A DNA stretch of 7,507 nt from an uncultured Bacillota bacterium. Its GTDB lineage: Bacteria > Bacillota > Clostridia > Christensenellales > UBA1242. Where the stretch lies: positions 1 to 7,507 of the forward strand of contig CAMUNJ010000038.1 in assembly GCA_947090235.1 (NCBI GenBank), given 5' to 3'. The notes below the pieces were generated by a model that was not told the origin of the DNA, ran no database searches, and saw nothing but the letters and a program-made list of their open reading frames with translations. A program made the position numbers and the translations under genes. The first letter of the stretch is position 1. Every line of letters starts with the position of its first letter. Of this stretch, positions 1-6,293 are shown one piece after another.

Positions 1-614
1 TGCGCTTTCCGTCCCCACTGTCGCAATATTATTCGCCAGAAATGGTTGAAGAATACAAAGAATGGATTTTAAAAGCAAATGCAGTCATTTTGGTTTCAAA
101 ACAAAACAAAGATTTCTTGGAAGCAACGATTGACTTTTGTCATAAGCACAAAATCCCAACAACCCTTACTGTTTCTCACAAGAAATTTGACATAAACAAT
201 GCACAAGATCTTGAAACATTAAAAAAGGTGGATTTTATTGCAGCAAACTTTTCAGAAGCACAAGACCTTACTGGTAAGAAAACTGTTGATGAAATGTTGA
301 CTTTACTTCCTAACCTTATCATAACAAAAGGTGGCGAAGGTGTGTATTTTGTGGACGAAAATGGAAAACTGGCTCATGAGCAAGCTGTCAAAGTTGATAA
401 CATTGTTGAAACAAATGGCGCTGGAGACACTTTCATTGGGAACTTTATTGTTTATTATGCCGAAGGCATGCCAAAGACAAAATGCGTTAGAATGGCACAA
501 TGTGCGTCATCTTTGGAAATTCAAAAAATGGGTGTTTTAAATGCGATCCCAGAAAGAAAAGAAACAGAAGCACAATACGAAAAAGTGTTTGAAGATGGGA
601 AACCAAAGATATAA
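1..614 (+). CDS. PfkB-family carbohydrate/nucleoside kinase, C-terminal part
   Basis: The N-terminus lies outside the window. The frame is open from base 3, and the first ATG inside it (42) is internal, not a start, because protein-like sequence (RFPSPLSQYYSPE) precedes it without a ribosome binding site. About 203 residues are visible, and PfkB (ribokinase-like) kinases are usually 300-350. Landmarks are the AANFSEA stretch (N-x-x-E type motif), an ITKGGEGVYF strand typical of the ATP-binding half, and the family signature NGAGDTF near base 415-435, whose Asp is the catalytic base that activates the substrate hydroxyl. The enzyme is cytoplasmic and transfers phosphate from ATP to a sugar or nucleoside. 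The substrate cannot be told, because the sugar-binding N-terminal half is missing. It is followed after 39 bases by the DUF2441-like gene, probably on the same transcript. Confidence 0.88.
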   Translation, partial: RFPSPLSQYYSPEMVEEYKEWILKANAVILVSKQNKDFLEATIDFCHKHKIPTTLTVSHKKFDINNAQDLETLKKVDFIAANFSEAQDLTGKKTVDEMLTLLPNLIITKGGEGVYFVDENGKLAHEQAVKVDNIVETNGAGDTFIGNFIVYYAEGMPKTKCVRMAQCASSLEIQKMGVLNAIPERKETEAQYEKVFEDGKPKI

Positions 615-653
615 TTTCATAGTAAAAAATTTAAAATTTATGAAAGGGTTTTT

Positions 654-1247
654 ATGCAAAAAGTAAAGGATTTGATTTTATATCAAGTGGCAACCGACAG
701 GAATTATAAGGTTGGCGACAAAATTTATTTTGGCGAGGACTTTAATGGGCAGATGAAAATTTTTGATTTTTCTTTCAATCAAAATGGTAAACCATTGCAC
801 GAATTAGGGTTTAAGCATGCAAAGAAGAAAGGAATTTTTAAAAACAAACAGCTTGAAATAGATATGGCTCTTGCACTGCAAAATTATGACTTGTTTATGC
901 GAGAGATTGCATTGGAAGAAGTTAGAAAAGAGAAATTTCCTGAATTGCCATCTCGTTTCAAATGTATGTATTTGTCAGAATGCAAGGAAGATGTTTTTAA
1001 AAACATTGAAATAATGGCAAACAAAAAATTAAACAAAACATATCAAGCAGTTGCTGTCAAACTTAATGGGCAAATCTTTTGTGCGAGAGATTTTGGACTT
1101 AGAAGACCGGGAGTTTCTTTCAATGAATATAAACAACTTGCCGAAAAATATTGGTCGCAAGATCAGAAGTCAAAAACAAAAGCAAAAGAAATCCTTTTTG
1201 TTGGCGAAGCTGAAATTGTTGAAATTTTAAAAGAAGTGAAAGTGTGA
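654..1247 (+). CDS. DUF2441-like protein of unknown function
   Basis: A 197-residue soluble protein without signal peptide or membrane segments. The start ATG is preceded by GAAAGGG with about 6 bases spacing. The pattern recalled for the DUF2441 family is present: an N-terminal LYQVATDRNYKVGDKIYFG strand-turn-strand (residues 9-27), a central helix REIALEEVRKEKFPELPSR (about 84-102), then a CMYLSE strand and a tail ending in FVGEAEIVEI. I recognised these by memory of the family, not by a search. Members are poorly characterised; a resemblance to ADP-ribosyltransferase-like folds has occurred to me but cannot be shown here. The gene probably shares a transcript with the upstream kinase, and the terminator hairpin begins within its last codons. 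It may be a host gene rather than element cargo. Confidence 0.6.
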   Translation: MQKVKDLILYQVATDRNYKVGDKIYFGEDFNGQMKIFDFSFNQNGKPLHELGFKHAKKKGIFKNKQLEIDMALALQNYDLFMREIALEEVRKEKFPELPSRFKCMYLSECKEDVFKNIEIMANKKLNKTYQAVAVKLNGQIFCARDFGLRRPGVSFNEYKQLAEKYWSQDQKSKTKAKEILFVGEAEIVEILKEVKV

Positions 1248-1272
1248 GCAAAAGTGTTCACATTTTTCTTTT
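1240..1272 (+). terminator. Rho-independent terminator after the DUF2441-like gene
   Basis: AAGTGTGA (1240-1247) pairs with TCACATTT (1258-1265), 8 bp with one G-U pair and a 10-base loop. The T-rich run TTTTTCTTTT follows at 1263-1272. The left arm overlaps the stop codon of the preceding gene, so transcription ends almost exactly where translation does. Confidence 0.75.
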
Positions 1273-1321
1273 AATTTGTTTTTGCGAAGTTTGTCAAGTA
1301 TTATACATTTGAAAAAATTTA

Positions 1322-1330
1322 TGATATAAT
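1322..1330 (+). promoter_or_regulatory. Extended -10 promoter abutting the start codon
   Basis: TGATATAAT is a perfect extended -10 element (TG-N-TATAAT, hexamer 1325-1330). No -35 lies at 16-18 bp (the TTGTCA at 1291-1296 is 28 bp away), which fits an extended -10 promoter. Transcription should start around 1336-1338, on the ATG at 1337, giving a leaderless message. Confidence 0.65.
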
Positions 1331-1336
1331 CAGATT

Positions 1337-2068
1337 ATGGAAAAAGAAATTAAACAAAGTAGTTTAGACAGAAAAGTGCGAAGGCATGAAGTTAGTTTTT
1401 CGCAAATTCAAGGAAAGAACAGCAAAGAGTATGTTGACAACTATATTCATGAACACTCAACGGAAGCGGTTGAAGATATTGTTGATGAAATGGTAAAGAA
1501 AATTGACAGACGGGTTCTCTATCGCAGCGTTTACAAATTGCCTGAAATGGATAGGAAAATCTTTCTTGAATATATGAATGGTGTTAAGCAAAAAGATATT
1601 GCTGAAAAGTTTGGAATAAGTCCAAGTGCAATAAGTCAAAGACTCGACAAAATCATATACAATTATCGTTGCTTTGTTTGCGCAGACGAAGAATTTAATC
1701 AAACTGCCGAGTTTGATAAATTGCAACAAGAAACTGAAGAAACTTTTAAGGCGTACATTGACGAAATACGAAAGACAGGACAATTTAAAGTTGATTTGCA
1801 AGCAGTAAGAGATTTTATAAAAGATGTTCGCAAAGCAATAAGACATTTGGCTGAAACTGGTGATGATAAAAACATTAAAGAAAAATTAACAAAACAAATC
1901 GACTATTCTTCTCTTGATGACAAGTGGATTAAAAACACAAATGCTCAGTTTGCGGCACTTGGAATTGAAGCCCATCTTGAGAATTTAAAGAGTTTTAAAG
2001 GAAATGTCATGCAAGTGCTCAAAATGGTTGACGATTTTGTTGCAGAATTGCAGAAAAAAGCGTTATAA
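1337..2068 (+). CDS. Helix-turn-helix protein with sigma-70 region 4-like domain
   Basis: A 243-residue basic soluble protein. Residues about 67-111 (KLPEMDRKIFLEYMNGVKQ, then KDIAEKFGISPSAISQRLDK) look like sigma-70 region 4 / LuxR-type helix-turn-helix: LPEMDRKIFLEY is the usual helix before the DNA-reading helix around SPSAISQRLDKI. No region 2 is visible, so this is probably not a complete sigma factor but a regulator with a region 4-like domain. The C-terminal half (about 120-243) is helical and charged, with no recognised motif. The ATG is 7 bases after a perfect extended -10 and has no Shine-Dalgarno, and the next in-frame Met is residue 52, inside the protein. The downstream gene follows after 19 bases and is probably co-transcribed. 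What it regulates is unknown. Confidence 0.7.
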   Translation: MEKEIKQSSLDRKVRRHEVSFSQIQGKNSKEYVDNYIHEHSTEAVEDIVDEMVKKIDRRVLYRSVYKLPEMDRKIFLEYMNGVKQKDIAEKFGISPSAISQRLDKIIYNYRCFVCADEEFNQTAEFDKLQQETEETFKAYIDEIRKTGQFKVDLQAVRDFIKDVRKAIRHLAETGDDKNIKEKLTKQIDYSSLDDKWIKNTNAQFAALGIEAHLENLKSFKGNVMQVLKMVDDFVAELQKKAL

Positions 2069-2087
2069 TAAACTAAGGAGAAATAAA

Positions 2088-2642
2088 GTGGAGAAATTAG
2101 TTTTAGAAGTTGGAATGCCGCTTAACAAAAGTTTAATATATTATCATGATATGCTTATCAAACATGGATTAAATTTACAGTTTGCTTGCGTAACGCATGA
2201 CTTGTATTATACAAAAGAAAAAACATTGAATGGACTTTCAGAAAATCAAATGAAAAATGCGTGTATAAGGCTTAGAAATCTTGAAGGTGTAATAGGCAAA
2301 AATAAAGACCGCAAAACTGACATTAAAAAAATTCAAAAGCAAGAAAAAGAGTTGCTCTTGAAGGGCTATAGAAAAGTTTTTGATACAATAAAATTTGATT
2401 TTCAATACCATAAAGAGGGAATGACAAGCTACATTCAACTGCAAGATATTAAAGATGTTGGACTTTTATGCTATTATGACAATGGTCACTATTATGAATT
2501 GCCACTTGACGAACAAAGGAAAGCTTTATTTGACGAACTAAATTCTTATGGCTTTAATTTTAAAGAAACAGATTTGGGATTGGATAAGTTGCGAACATTA
2601 TATTACGATAAGCCAATGTTTAGCAAAAACCAAAACGCATAA
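2088..2642 (+). CDS. Protein of unknown function, possibly CYTH-like
   Basis: The start is GTG at 2088, chosen because AAGGAG (2075-2080) sits 7 bases before it. The frame also opens at an ATG at 2004, but that would overlap the previous gene by 65 bases and has no ribosome binding site. The product is 184 residues, soluble, and begins VEKLVLEVGMPL. The order of elements resembles the CYTH (class IV adenylate cyclase / triphosphatase) barrel: a strand (LVLEV), a helix (SLIYYHDMLIKHG), a strand with THDLYYTK (about 36-43), then a strand ending CIRLRN, and late LPLDEQRKALFDELNSYGF (138-156). The classical ExExK motif is not clear, so activity on nucleoside triphosphates is only a guess. The gene lies 19 bases after the helix-turn-helix gene and probably shares its promoter. 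Confidence 0.6.
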   Translation: MEKLVLEVGMPLNKSLIYYHDMLIKHGLNLQFACVTHDLYYTKEKTLNGLSENQMKNACIRLRNLEGVIGKNKDRKTDIKKIQKQEKELLLKGYRKVFDTIKFDFQYHKEGMTSYIQLQDIKDVGLLCYYDNGHYYELPLDEQRKALFDELNSYGFNFKETDLGLDKLRTLYYDKPMFSKNQNA

Positions 2643-2724
2643 AAATTTTAAAAAATATTTAAAAACATACTTAATTTTTTGATAATAAATGTCCTTATGT
2701 ATGTAGGGAGTAAAATAAACGAAT

Positions 2725-2754
2725 TAGAACGATTTGATAGTCGTTCTTTTTTTT
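2725..2754 (+). terminator. Rho-independent terminator of the HTH / CYTH-like operon
   Basis: GAACGA (2727-2732) pairs with TCGTTC (2741-2746) around an 8-base loop, extended by A-T pairs outside. Eight T follow at 2747-2754. It lies about 85 bases after the stop of the CYTH-like gene. Confidence 0.8.
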
Positions 2755-2837
2755 GTTGAAAGATTTTTAACTTTTTTTTGAAAAAATAGTCAATTTTACC
2801 CTAACGATCAACAAACAATTGTCCCTATATAGTATAG

Positions 2838-2858
2838 AGAGATTATTTAATTATCTCT
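2838..2858. promoter_or_regulatory. Dyad, possible operator
   Basis: AGAGAT (2838-2843) and ATCTCT (2853-2858) are a perfect inverted repeat around a 9-base AT core. It partly overlaps the second copy of the TGTCCCTATATAG motif (2820-2841). The place, about 100 bases before the RHH-like gene, suits an operator, but the core alone could be chance in AT-rich DNA. Confidence 0.35.
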
Positions 2859-2891
2859 TACAAAACAAGTTTTGACAAAGAAAGAAATATT

Positions 2892-2910
2892 GACTTGAGC
2901 TGCACAAGTC
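2892..2910. promoter_or_regulatory. 19-base palindrome before the RHH-like gene
   Basis: GACTTG A GC T GC A CAAGTC: arms of 6 plus 2 bases match perfectly around a central T, with one mismatched pair (A and A) on each side. It overlaps a possible -35 (TTGACT, 2890-2895) and ends 37 bases before the ATG at 2948. Its position suggests autoregulation by the ribbon-helix-helix-like product; a 5' UTR hairpin is the alternative. Confidence 0.5.
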
Positions 2911-2947
2911 TGAATAGAAAACAAAAAAAATAAAAGGAGGTGAAAAA

Positions 2948-3433
2948 ATGAAAGAAATCAAAAGTGACAGAGTATTTGAAAAGAAGATTAGAATGTATGA
3001 TATTCGTTTTATGGAAGAATTGAATGAGTTTTATCAAAAGCATGCAAAAGAATATGGCAATATCAACGAGTTTTTAACATCTTTAATTCGCACAGGCTTG
3101 GATGCAAAGAAGATGTTTGAAAAGGATCACGAAACTTACTTTTTCAAATCACAAAAATTATCACAAAACATTTGTGAAATTCAAGCCAAGTTAAACAAGA
3201 TGAGATTGAACGATGAAAACGTTTACAAAGACCTTTTGAATGTGCTTTATCAAAATCAACTCTTGCTTTGCAGATTATACAATGGAATGTTTGATATTGT
3301 TGAAAATGGCAGAATTGATAAGAAATTTTACAATGCAGGATTCCGTGACGATCCGCCAGAATTCTTTGAAGACGATAAAGAAAAGATTGCTCAACAAATT
3401 AATGCAGAGTTGTCGCAAATTGAGAAAAATTAG
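2948..3433 (+). CDS. Ribbon-helix-helix-like DNA-binding protein
   Basis: A 161-residue protein with the best ribosome binding site of the window (AAGGAGGTGA, 4 bases before ATG). The N-terminus has a ribbon-helix-helix layout: a short strand KKIRMYD (12-18), helix FMEELNEFYQKHAKEY (21-36), then the G-N-I-N-EFLTSLIRTGLD second helix (37-52), where the N-I-N-EF turn resembles the G-S-x-S-EF turn of this fold. The rest is helical, with LLNVLYQNQLLLCRLYNGMF around 96-115, and a conserved-looking acidic stretch FRDDPPEFFEDDKE (132-145). Such proteins on mobile elements act as repressors, segregation or relaxosome accessory proteins. Which one applies cannot be told; no relaxase is present in the window. 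It is followed by the structured leader of the xis-int pair. Confidence 0.65.
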   Translation: MKEIKSDRVFEKKIRMYDIRFMEELNEFYQKHAKEYGNINEFLTSLIRTGLDAKKMFEKDHETYFFKSQKLSQNICEIQAKLNKMRLNDENVYKDLLNVLYQNQLLLCRLYNGMFDIVENGRIDKKFYNAGFRDDPPEFFEDDKEKIAQQINAELSQIEKN

Positions 3434-3468
3434 TGAGGATTATAGAAATTTTATAGCAAGCAGGATAA

Positions 3469-3608
3469 GAAGTGGGACATTTTGTGAGATTTTTCGCGTA
3501 TTTGCCCATAAAATAAAGCATTTTATTGGGACAAACGAAAAATCTTTGTGGCACAAAATTGCCTCACTTCTCTTTTTGGAAAGCAAGTGTGAAACCCACT
3601 TCTTTTTT
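3469..3608 (+). promoter_or_regulatory. Structured leader with competing hairpins before xis-int
   Basis: Segment 1 GAAGTG (3469-3474) pairs with segment 2 CACTTC (3565-3570), closing a long arm: ATTTTGTG/CACAAAAT (3479-3486 with 3552-3559), GATTTTTCG/CGAAAAATC (3488-3496 with 3536-3544), and TTTGCCCATAAAAT with ATTTTATTGGGACAAA (3501-3514 with 3520-3535, two bulges), loop AAAGC. Segment 2 can instead pair with segment 3 AAGTG (3585-3589), helped by CTTT/AAAG inside. Segment 3 can pair with segment 4 CACTT (3597-3601), followed by six T. Segment 4 extended (CCCACTTC, 3595-3602) can also pair with GAAGTGGG (3469-3476). These exclusive pairings are the layout of a transcription attenuator. No match to a known riboswitch class was recognised. 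Confidence 0.6.
3585..3608 (+). terminator. Putative conditional terminator in the xis-int leader
   Basis: AAGTG (3585-3589) and CACTT (3597-3601) form a short stem with a 7-base loop, then C and six T (3603-3608). The stem is weak by itself. It becomes stronger if GAAGTGGG at 3469-3476 pairs with CCCACTTC, which puts the same T-run right after an 8 bp stem. It would control read-through from the RHH-like gene into xis-int. Confidence 0.45.
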
Positions 3609-3672
3609 ATTGTTTAGAAATGTTAATAGAAAGAAAATAGGACTTTGGAATTTAAACAATAAGGAGCAAAAA

Positions 3673-3927
3673 ATGAACAATCAACAACTGAATATAAACA
3701 ACTTAATACAAGATGAAGTGAATAGAATTTCAACTAAATACAACAAAGACTTTTTAGATTGTGAGGACATTATGAAAATTACAGGGCTTGGCAGAGATAA
3801 TGTGAGAAGTCTTTTGAGAAGTAAAGATTTCCCTACAACAAAGGTCGGCAAAAGACAAGTTGTAAGTGTGCTTAACTTTGTGCGATATATAACTTTGCAA
3901 AATCAAAGCGAGGTGGCAAATGGCTAA
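3673..3927 (+). CDS. Excisionase-like small DNA-binding protein
   Basis: An 84-residue protein starting at the ATG at 3673, which has AAGGAG (3661-3666) 6 bases before it. An in-frame ATG at 3526 is rejected because it lies inside the structured leader and adds a tail without family features. The core DFLDCEDIMKITGLGRDNVRSL, followed by FPTTKVGKRQVVSVLNFVRYI, is the winged helix-turn-helix layout of excisionase / MerR-like HTH_17 proteins: helix-turn-helix at about 29-48, then a wing with K-V-G-K-R-Q. Excisionases bend DNA at the attachment site and direct the integrase toward excision. The stop overlaps the integrase start by 8 bases (ATGGCTAA), so translation is probably coupled. Confidence 0.75.
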   Translation: MNNQQLNINNLIQDEVNRISTKYNKDFLDCEDIMKITGLGRDNVRSLLRSKDFPTTKVGKRQVVSVLNFVRYITLQNQSEVANG

Positions 3928-5281
3928 GAAGAAGGTTTTAAGCAAAACACGCAGAGCCAATAATGAGGGATCAATTTACAAAAGAAAAGATGGAAGATGG
4001 GCTGGATATGTTTCTATAGGATTTGATGAGAGTGGCAAACCTTTACGAAAAACAATTTATGGCAAAAGCCAAACTGAAGTAGCAAAGAAGTTATGCGAGA
4101 TAAGTGGCAGAATTAAAAGCAATTCCTATGACCTTGTTGAAAAGCACAATTTGGAAGAACTAATGCTTGAGTGGCTTTTGCTTTTCAAAAAGAGTGCTGT
4201 CAGTCCACGAACTTTTGAAGGAAATATCCGAAATTTTAAATTGCACATTGTGCCGGTAATTGGCAAAATGAAAGTTTATGAAATTGACACCTATGCAGTC
4301 CAGAGAGTTGTGAACAAAATGATTGAAGAAGAATATTCAATTGACACAATAAAGAAGAATAAACACCTTTTAAATCAGTTTTTTGAGTATGCCATAGATA
4401 ACAAGTGGGTGCAAGTCAACCCTACTCACAAAGTCAGGATTTCAAGCAAAGATAGAAAAGTTTATGGCGACGAAGAACACTACAAAGCTTTACCGCCAGA
4501 AATTAGAGAAAAGTTTTTGAATGCACTTGAAAAAGATGATGCCAATTTTATCAAACCACTTTGCTATGTGATGATGTTTGCTGGCTTGCGTGTTGGTGAA
4601 GCTATCGCACTAAAATGGAAAAACTTTGATGAGAAACACAAAACTTTGAAAATTGAACGTGCAATAACTACAGTCCCCAAATTTGACAGAGAAGGCAATA
4701 TATTAAATCGTGTGACGGTTGTTGGCGACACAAAAACAACCTGTTCTGTTCGTGAGATACCAATCACTGATATAGTTGTGCAAACTCTCAAAGAATGGAA
4801 AGAAAAACAACTGAACAGGCAACAAACAAAAAAGGAAGTTAGTGCAAACTTAATTGCACCTACTTCTTTTATTTTCGCAAATGATGATGGAAGTGTTCGC
4901 ACATATTCAGGTTGCAGAATGATTTTTGATAGGTTTAAGCGAAGAAATGGACTTGATAAGTGTGGCATACATTTTCACTCACTAAGACACACATTTTCAA
5001 ATATGCTGTTTGAACTCAATGAAAACCCGAAGGTTATCCAACAGCTTTTAGGACATCGCGACGTGAAAACTACAATTACAGTCTACAACTCTGTGAACAG
5101 CGAATATGTGCGAGAAGCCACCGATAAACTTAACGATAAAATTGAAAAAGATAGGCAAAAGAAAGACATTGAAGAACAATCTTATAACTTTGATGAAATG
5201 ACAGATGAAGAACTTGAATTACAACTTGAACTTCTGCAAAGACAACAGCGAAAAAGAAAGCAGAAAGATTTTGAGATGTGA
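3920..5281 (+). CDS. int: Tyrosine recombinase / integrase of a mobile element
   Basis: A 453-residue site-specific recombinase, full-length for the arm-binding integrase class. Residues about 14-60 (NEGSIYKRKDGRWAGYVSIG) are the N-terminal arm-type DNA-binding domain. Residues about 78-175 are the SAM-like core-binding domain, and from about 190 the catalytic domain. The active-site set is intact: R224 in AGLRVGEA, K272 in the GDTKTTCSVREI hairpin, H353 and R356 in HFHSLRH, H379 in LLGHRD, and the nucleophile Y389 in TVYNSV. The tail after 405 is highly charged and glutamine-rich (ELELQLELLQRQQRKRKQ), longer than in many relatives. Start ATG 3920 has GAGGTGG just before it and overlaps the excisionase gene. 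A tRNA gene with signs of recombination in its anticodon loop lies 1.1 kb away and is a likely target, but that link is inferred. Confidence 0.95.
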   Translation: MAKKKVLSKTRRANNEGSIYKRKDGRWAGYVSIGFDESGKPLRKTIYGKSQTEVAKKLCEISGRIKSNSYDLVEKHNLEELMLEWLLLFKKSAVSPRTFEGNIRNFKLHIVPVIGKMKVYEIDTYAVQRVVNKMIEEEYSIDTIKKNKHLLNQFFEYAIDNKWVQVNPTHKVRISSKDRKVYGDEEHYKALPPEIREKFLNALEKDDANFIKPLCYVMMFAGLRVGEAIALKWKNFDEKHKTLKIERAITTVPKFDREGNILNRVTVVGDTKTTCSVREIPITDIVVQTLKEWKEKQLNRQQTKKEVSANLIAPTSFIFANDDGSVRTYSGCRMIFDRFKRRNGLDKCGIHFHSLRHTFSNMLFELNENPKVIQQLLGHRDVKTTITVYNSVNSEYVREATDKLNDKIEKDRQKKDIEEQSYNFDEMTDEELELQLELLQRQQRKRKQKDFEM

Positions 5282-5283
5282 TA

Positions 5284-5312
5284 TTGTTTTACACTATGAA
5301 TTATGTTATAAT
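5284..5312 (+). promoter_or_regulatory. Promoter of the orphan membrane protein gene
   Basis: TTGTTT (5284-5289), 17 bases, then TATAAT (5307-5312) with TG one base before it (TGTTATAAT), so the extended -10 is perfect. It begins two bases after the integrase stop. Transcription should start near 5319, just ahead of the GAGG ribosome binding site at 5322-5325. Confidence 0.8.
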
Positions 5313-5332
5313 ATTTGCTGTGAGGAAATGAT

Positions 5333-6133
5333 ATGAATATATTTTTTGGAATTATTGTTTGGCTTGGCTGTTGGTTTGCAGCGATGGGGAATTTGCCTGA
5401 ATATTTTATAACAAATGCTATAAGTAGAAGTGGTGATGGTAAAGTTTCCTATTTTCTTATTAAGCTCACTAAAAGAACTTATAAATTAATGTTTTTGATT
5501 TTTCTAAATGTGTTTTGTTTTGCATCACAATTTTGTGCAATAAATAATGATTTGTCTTTTGTTTTATTTGTTATTAACATAATATTTTTCTTTAATGCTT
5601 TATGGGAAGTTATATTGAATAGTTATAATAAAAATTATATTGCTTTGTTGCAGAGTAAACTTGTATCACATGTTGAATTATTAAACATATTTGATTTAAA
5701 TGAAAACTGTGAAATGCCGAATGAATATGATTCTAACGGAATTTACCTTTTAATAAAAAATAAGGTATATTATAAAGACGACAAATATTCATTGTGTTTA
5801 ACACCCAAGACTTTTGGTTTAAAAAAATCTCCAATTAAAACAGGAGAAATAAAATTTATAGTTTCTCAACTTAATAATAATGAAATAAAGTTTAATCAAG
5901 ACGTAAAAGTTGATAGTTTCTATAGACACCCTGATTTATATGAGTATTCAGACTATTTTGTTTTTGATGAAATAAAAAATAATAAAGTACGTAGATGGCT
6001 TTATAAATGTGTGCGGACTGTAAATAATATTTTAAGTCCAATTCTATTTTTTGTTTATTTAGGCTTAGGTATTATAGCATTCGCTTCAATGTGTGGAAGC
6101 AATTGGTGTTCGTGGTTTACTTTATTATCTTGA
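5333..6133 (+). CDS. Membrane protein of unknown function
   Basis: A 266-residue protein not recognised as any family. ATG 5333 has GAGGAAA 5-7 bases before it and its own promoter. Hydrophobic segments: about 2-19 (IFFGIIVWLGCWFAAMG), 50-69, 73-97 (FVLFVINIIFFFNALW), and 234-254 (ILFFVYLGLGIIAFAS). Between 98 and 232 lies a soluble, charged domain of about 135 residues rich in Lys, Asn, Asp and Tyr, probably one compact domain on one face of the membrane. The gene is markedly richer in A and T than the integrase, using many ATA, AAT and TTA codons, which suggests separate origin and cargo status. Its stop codon lies inside the first TTGACGCCATT repeat, and a terminator follows. Confidence 0.7.
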   Translation: MNIFFGIIVWLGCWFAAMGNLPEYFITNAISRSGDGKVSYFLIKLTKRTYKLMFLIFLNVFCFASQFCAINNDLSFVLFVINIIFFFNALWEVILNSYNKNYIALLQSKLVSHVELLNIFDLNENCEMPNEYDSNGIYLLIKNKVYYKDDKYSLCLTPKTFGLKKSPIKTGEIKFIVSQLNNNEIKFNQDVKVDSFYRHPDLYEYSDYFVFDEIKNNKVRRWLYKCVRTVNNILSPILFFVYLGLGIIAFASMCGSNWCSWFTLLS

Positions 6134-6264
6134 CGCCATTTGACACCATTTACAGCCAATTTATATAGTTTTAGAAAGATTTAGACCGAAAGTTGAGAAA
6201 TTGACTTCCGGTCTTTTTTTATGTAATAATTTGACACCATTTGTCCATAAATTTGACACCATTT
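6130..6264 (+). repeat. Four dispersed direct copies of TTGACACCATTT
   Basis: Copies lie at 6130-6140 (TTGACGCCATT, one change), 6140-6151, 6231-6242 and 6253-6264; the last three are identical over 12 bases. Spacing is 10 bases in the first pair and 22 in the second, close to one and two helical turns, with 91 between pairs. A terminator hairpin sits between the pairs. Phased direct repeats between an integrase gene and a tRNA gene fit integrase arm-type sites or a regulator's binding sites. Confidence 0.8.
6183..6220 (+). terminator. Rho-independent terminator of the membrane protein gene
   Basis: AGACCGAAAGT (6183-6193) pairs with ACTTCCGGTCT (6204-6214), 11 positions with one mismatch, and a 10-base loop. 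Seven T follow (6214-6220). Confidence 0.9.
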
Positions 6265-6293
6265 AATTTATACAAGCTAAAAATGAGTTAAAT

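Larger units (their letters stand above)
2643..2947 (+). other. 305-base intergenic region before the RHH-like gene
   Basis: Very AT-rich and without a credible gene on either strand. It holds the terminator of the preceding operon (2725-2754), two related 21-22 base motifs (2690-2710 and 2820-2841), a dyad at 2838-2858, a 19-base palindrome at 2892-2910, and the strong ribosome binding site AAGGAGGTGA (2934-2943). TTGACA (2872-2877) and TTGACT (2890-2895) are possible -35 boxes, but no good -10 follows either one (AATAGA at 2913-2918 is the best for the second). Confidence 0.6.

Noticed and set aside
1457..1846. Minus-strand reading frames across the HTH gene and other genes
   Set aside because: They are antisense to well-supported genes, have no ribosome binding sites, and their products are low-complexity Phe/Leu/Ser-rich sequence.
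2004..2087. Longer N-terminus for the CYTH-like protein from the ATG at 2004
   Set aside because: It overlaps the previous gene, lacks a ribosome binding site, and GTG 2088 has AAGGAG at ideal distance.
1..2650. A displaced tRNA 3' half marking the left end of the element
   Set aside because: No TTGGTAA core with a following T arm or CCA-type acceptor end was found on either strand.
3526..3672. Longer N-terminus for the excisionase-like protein from the ATG at 3526
   Set aside because: It lies in the structured leader and has no ribosome binding site, whereas ATG 3673 follows AAGGAG.
4280..4355. TTGACAC-like matches inside the integrase gene as further copies of the repeat
   Set aside because: They match only 7-8 bases and are explained by Ile-Asp-Thr codons of the protein.
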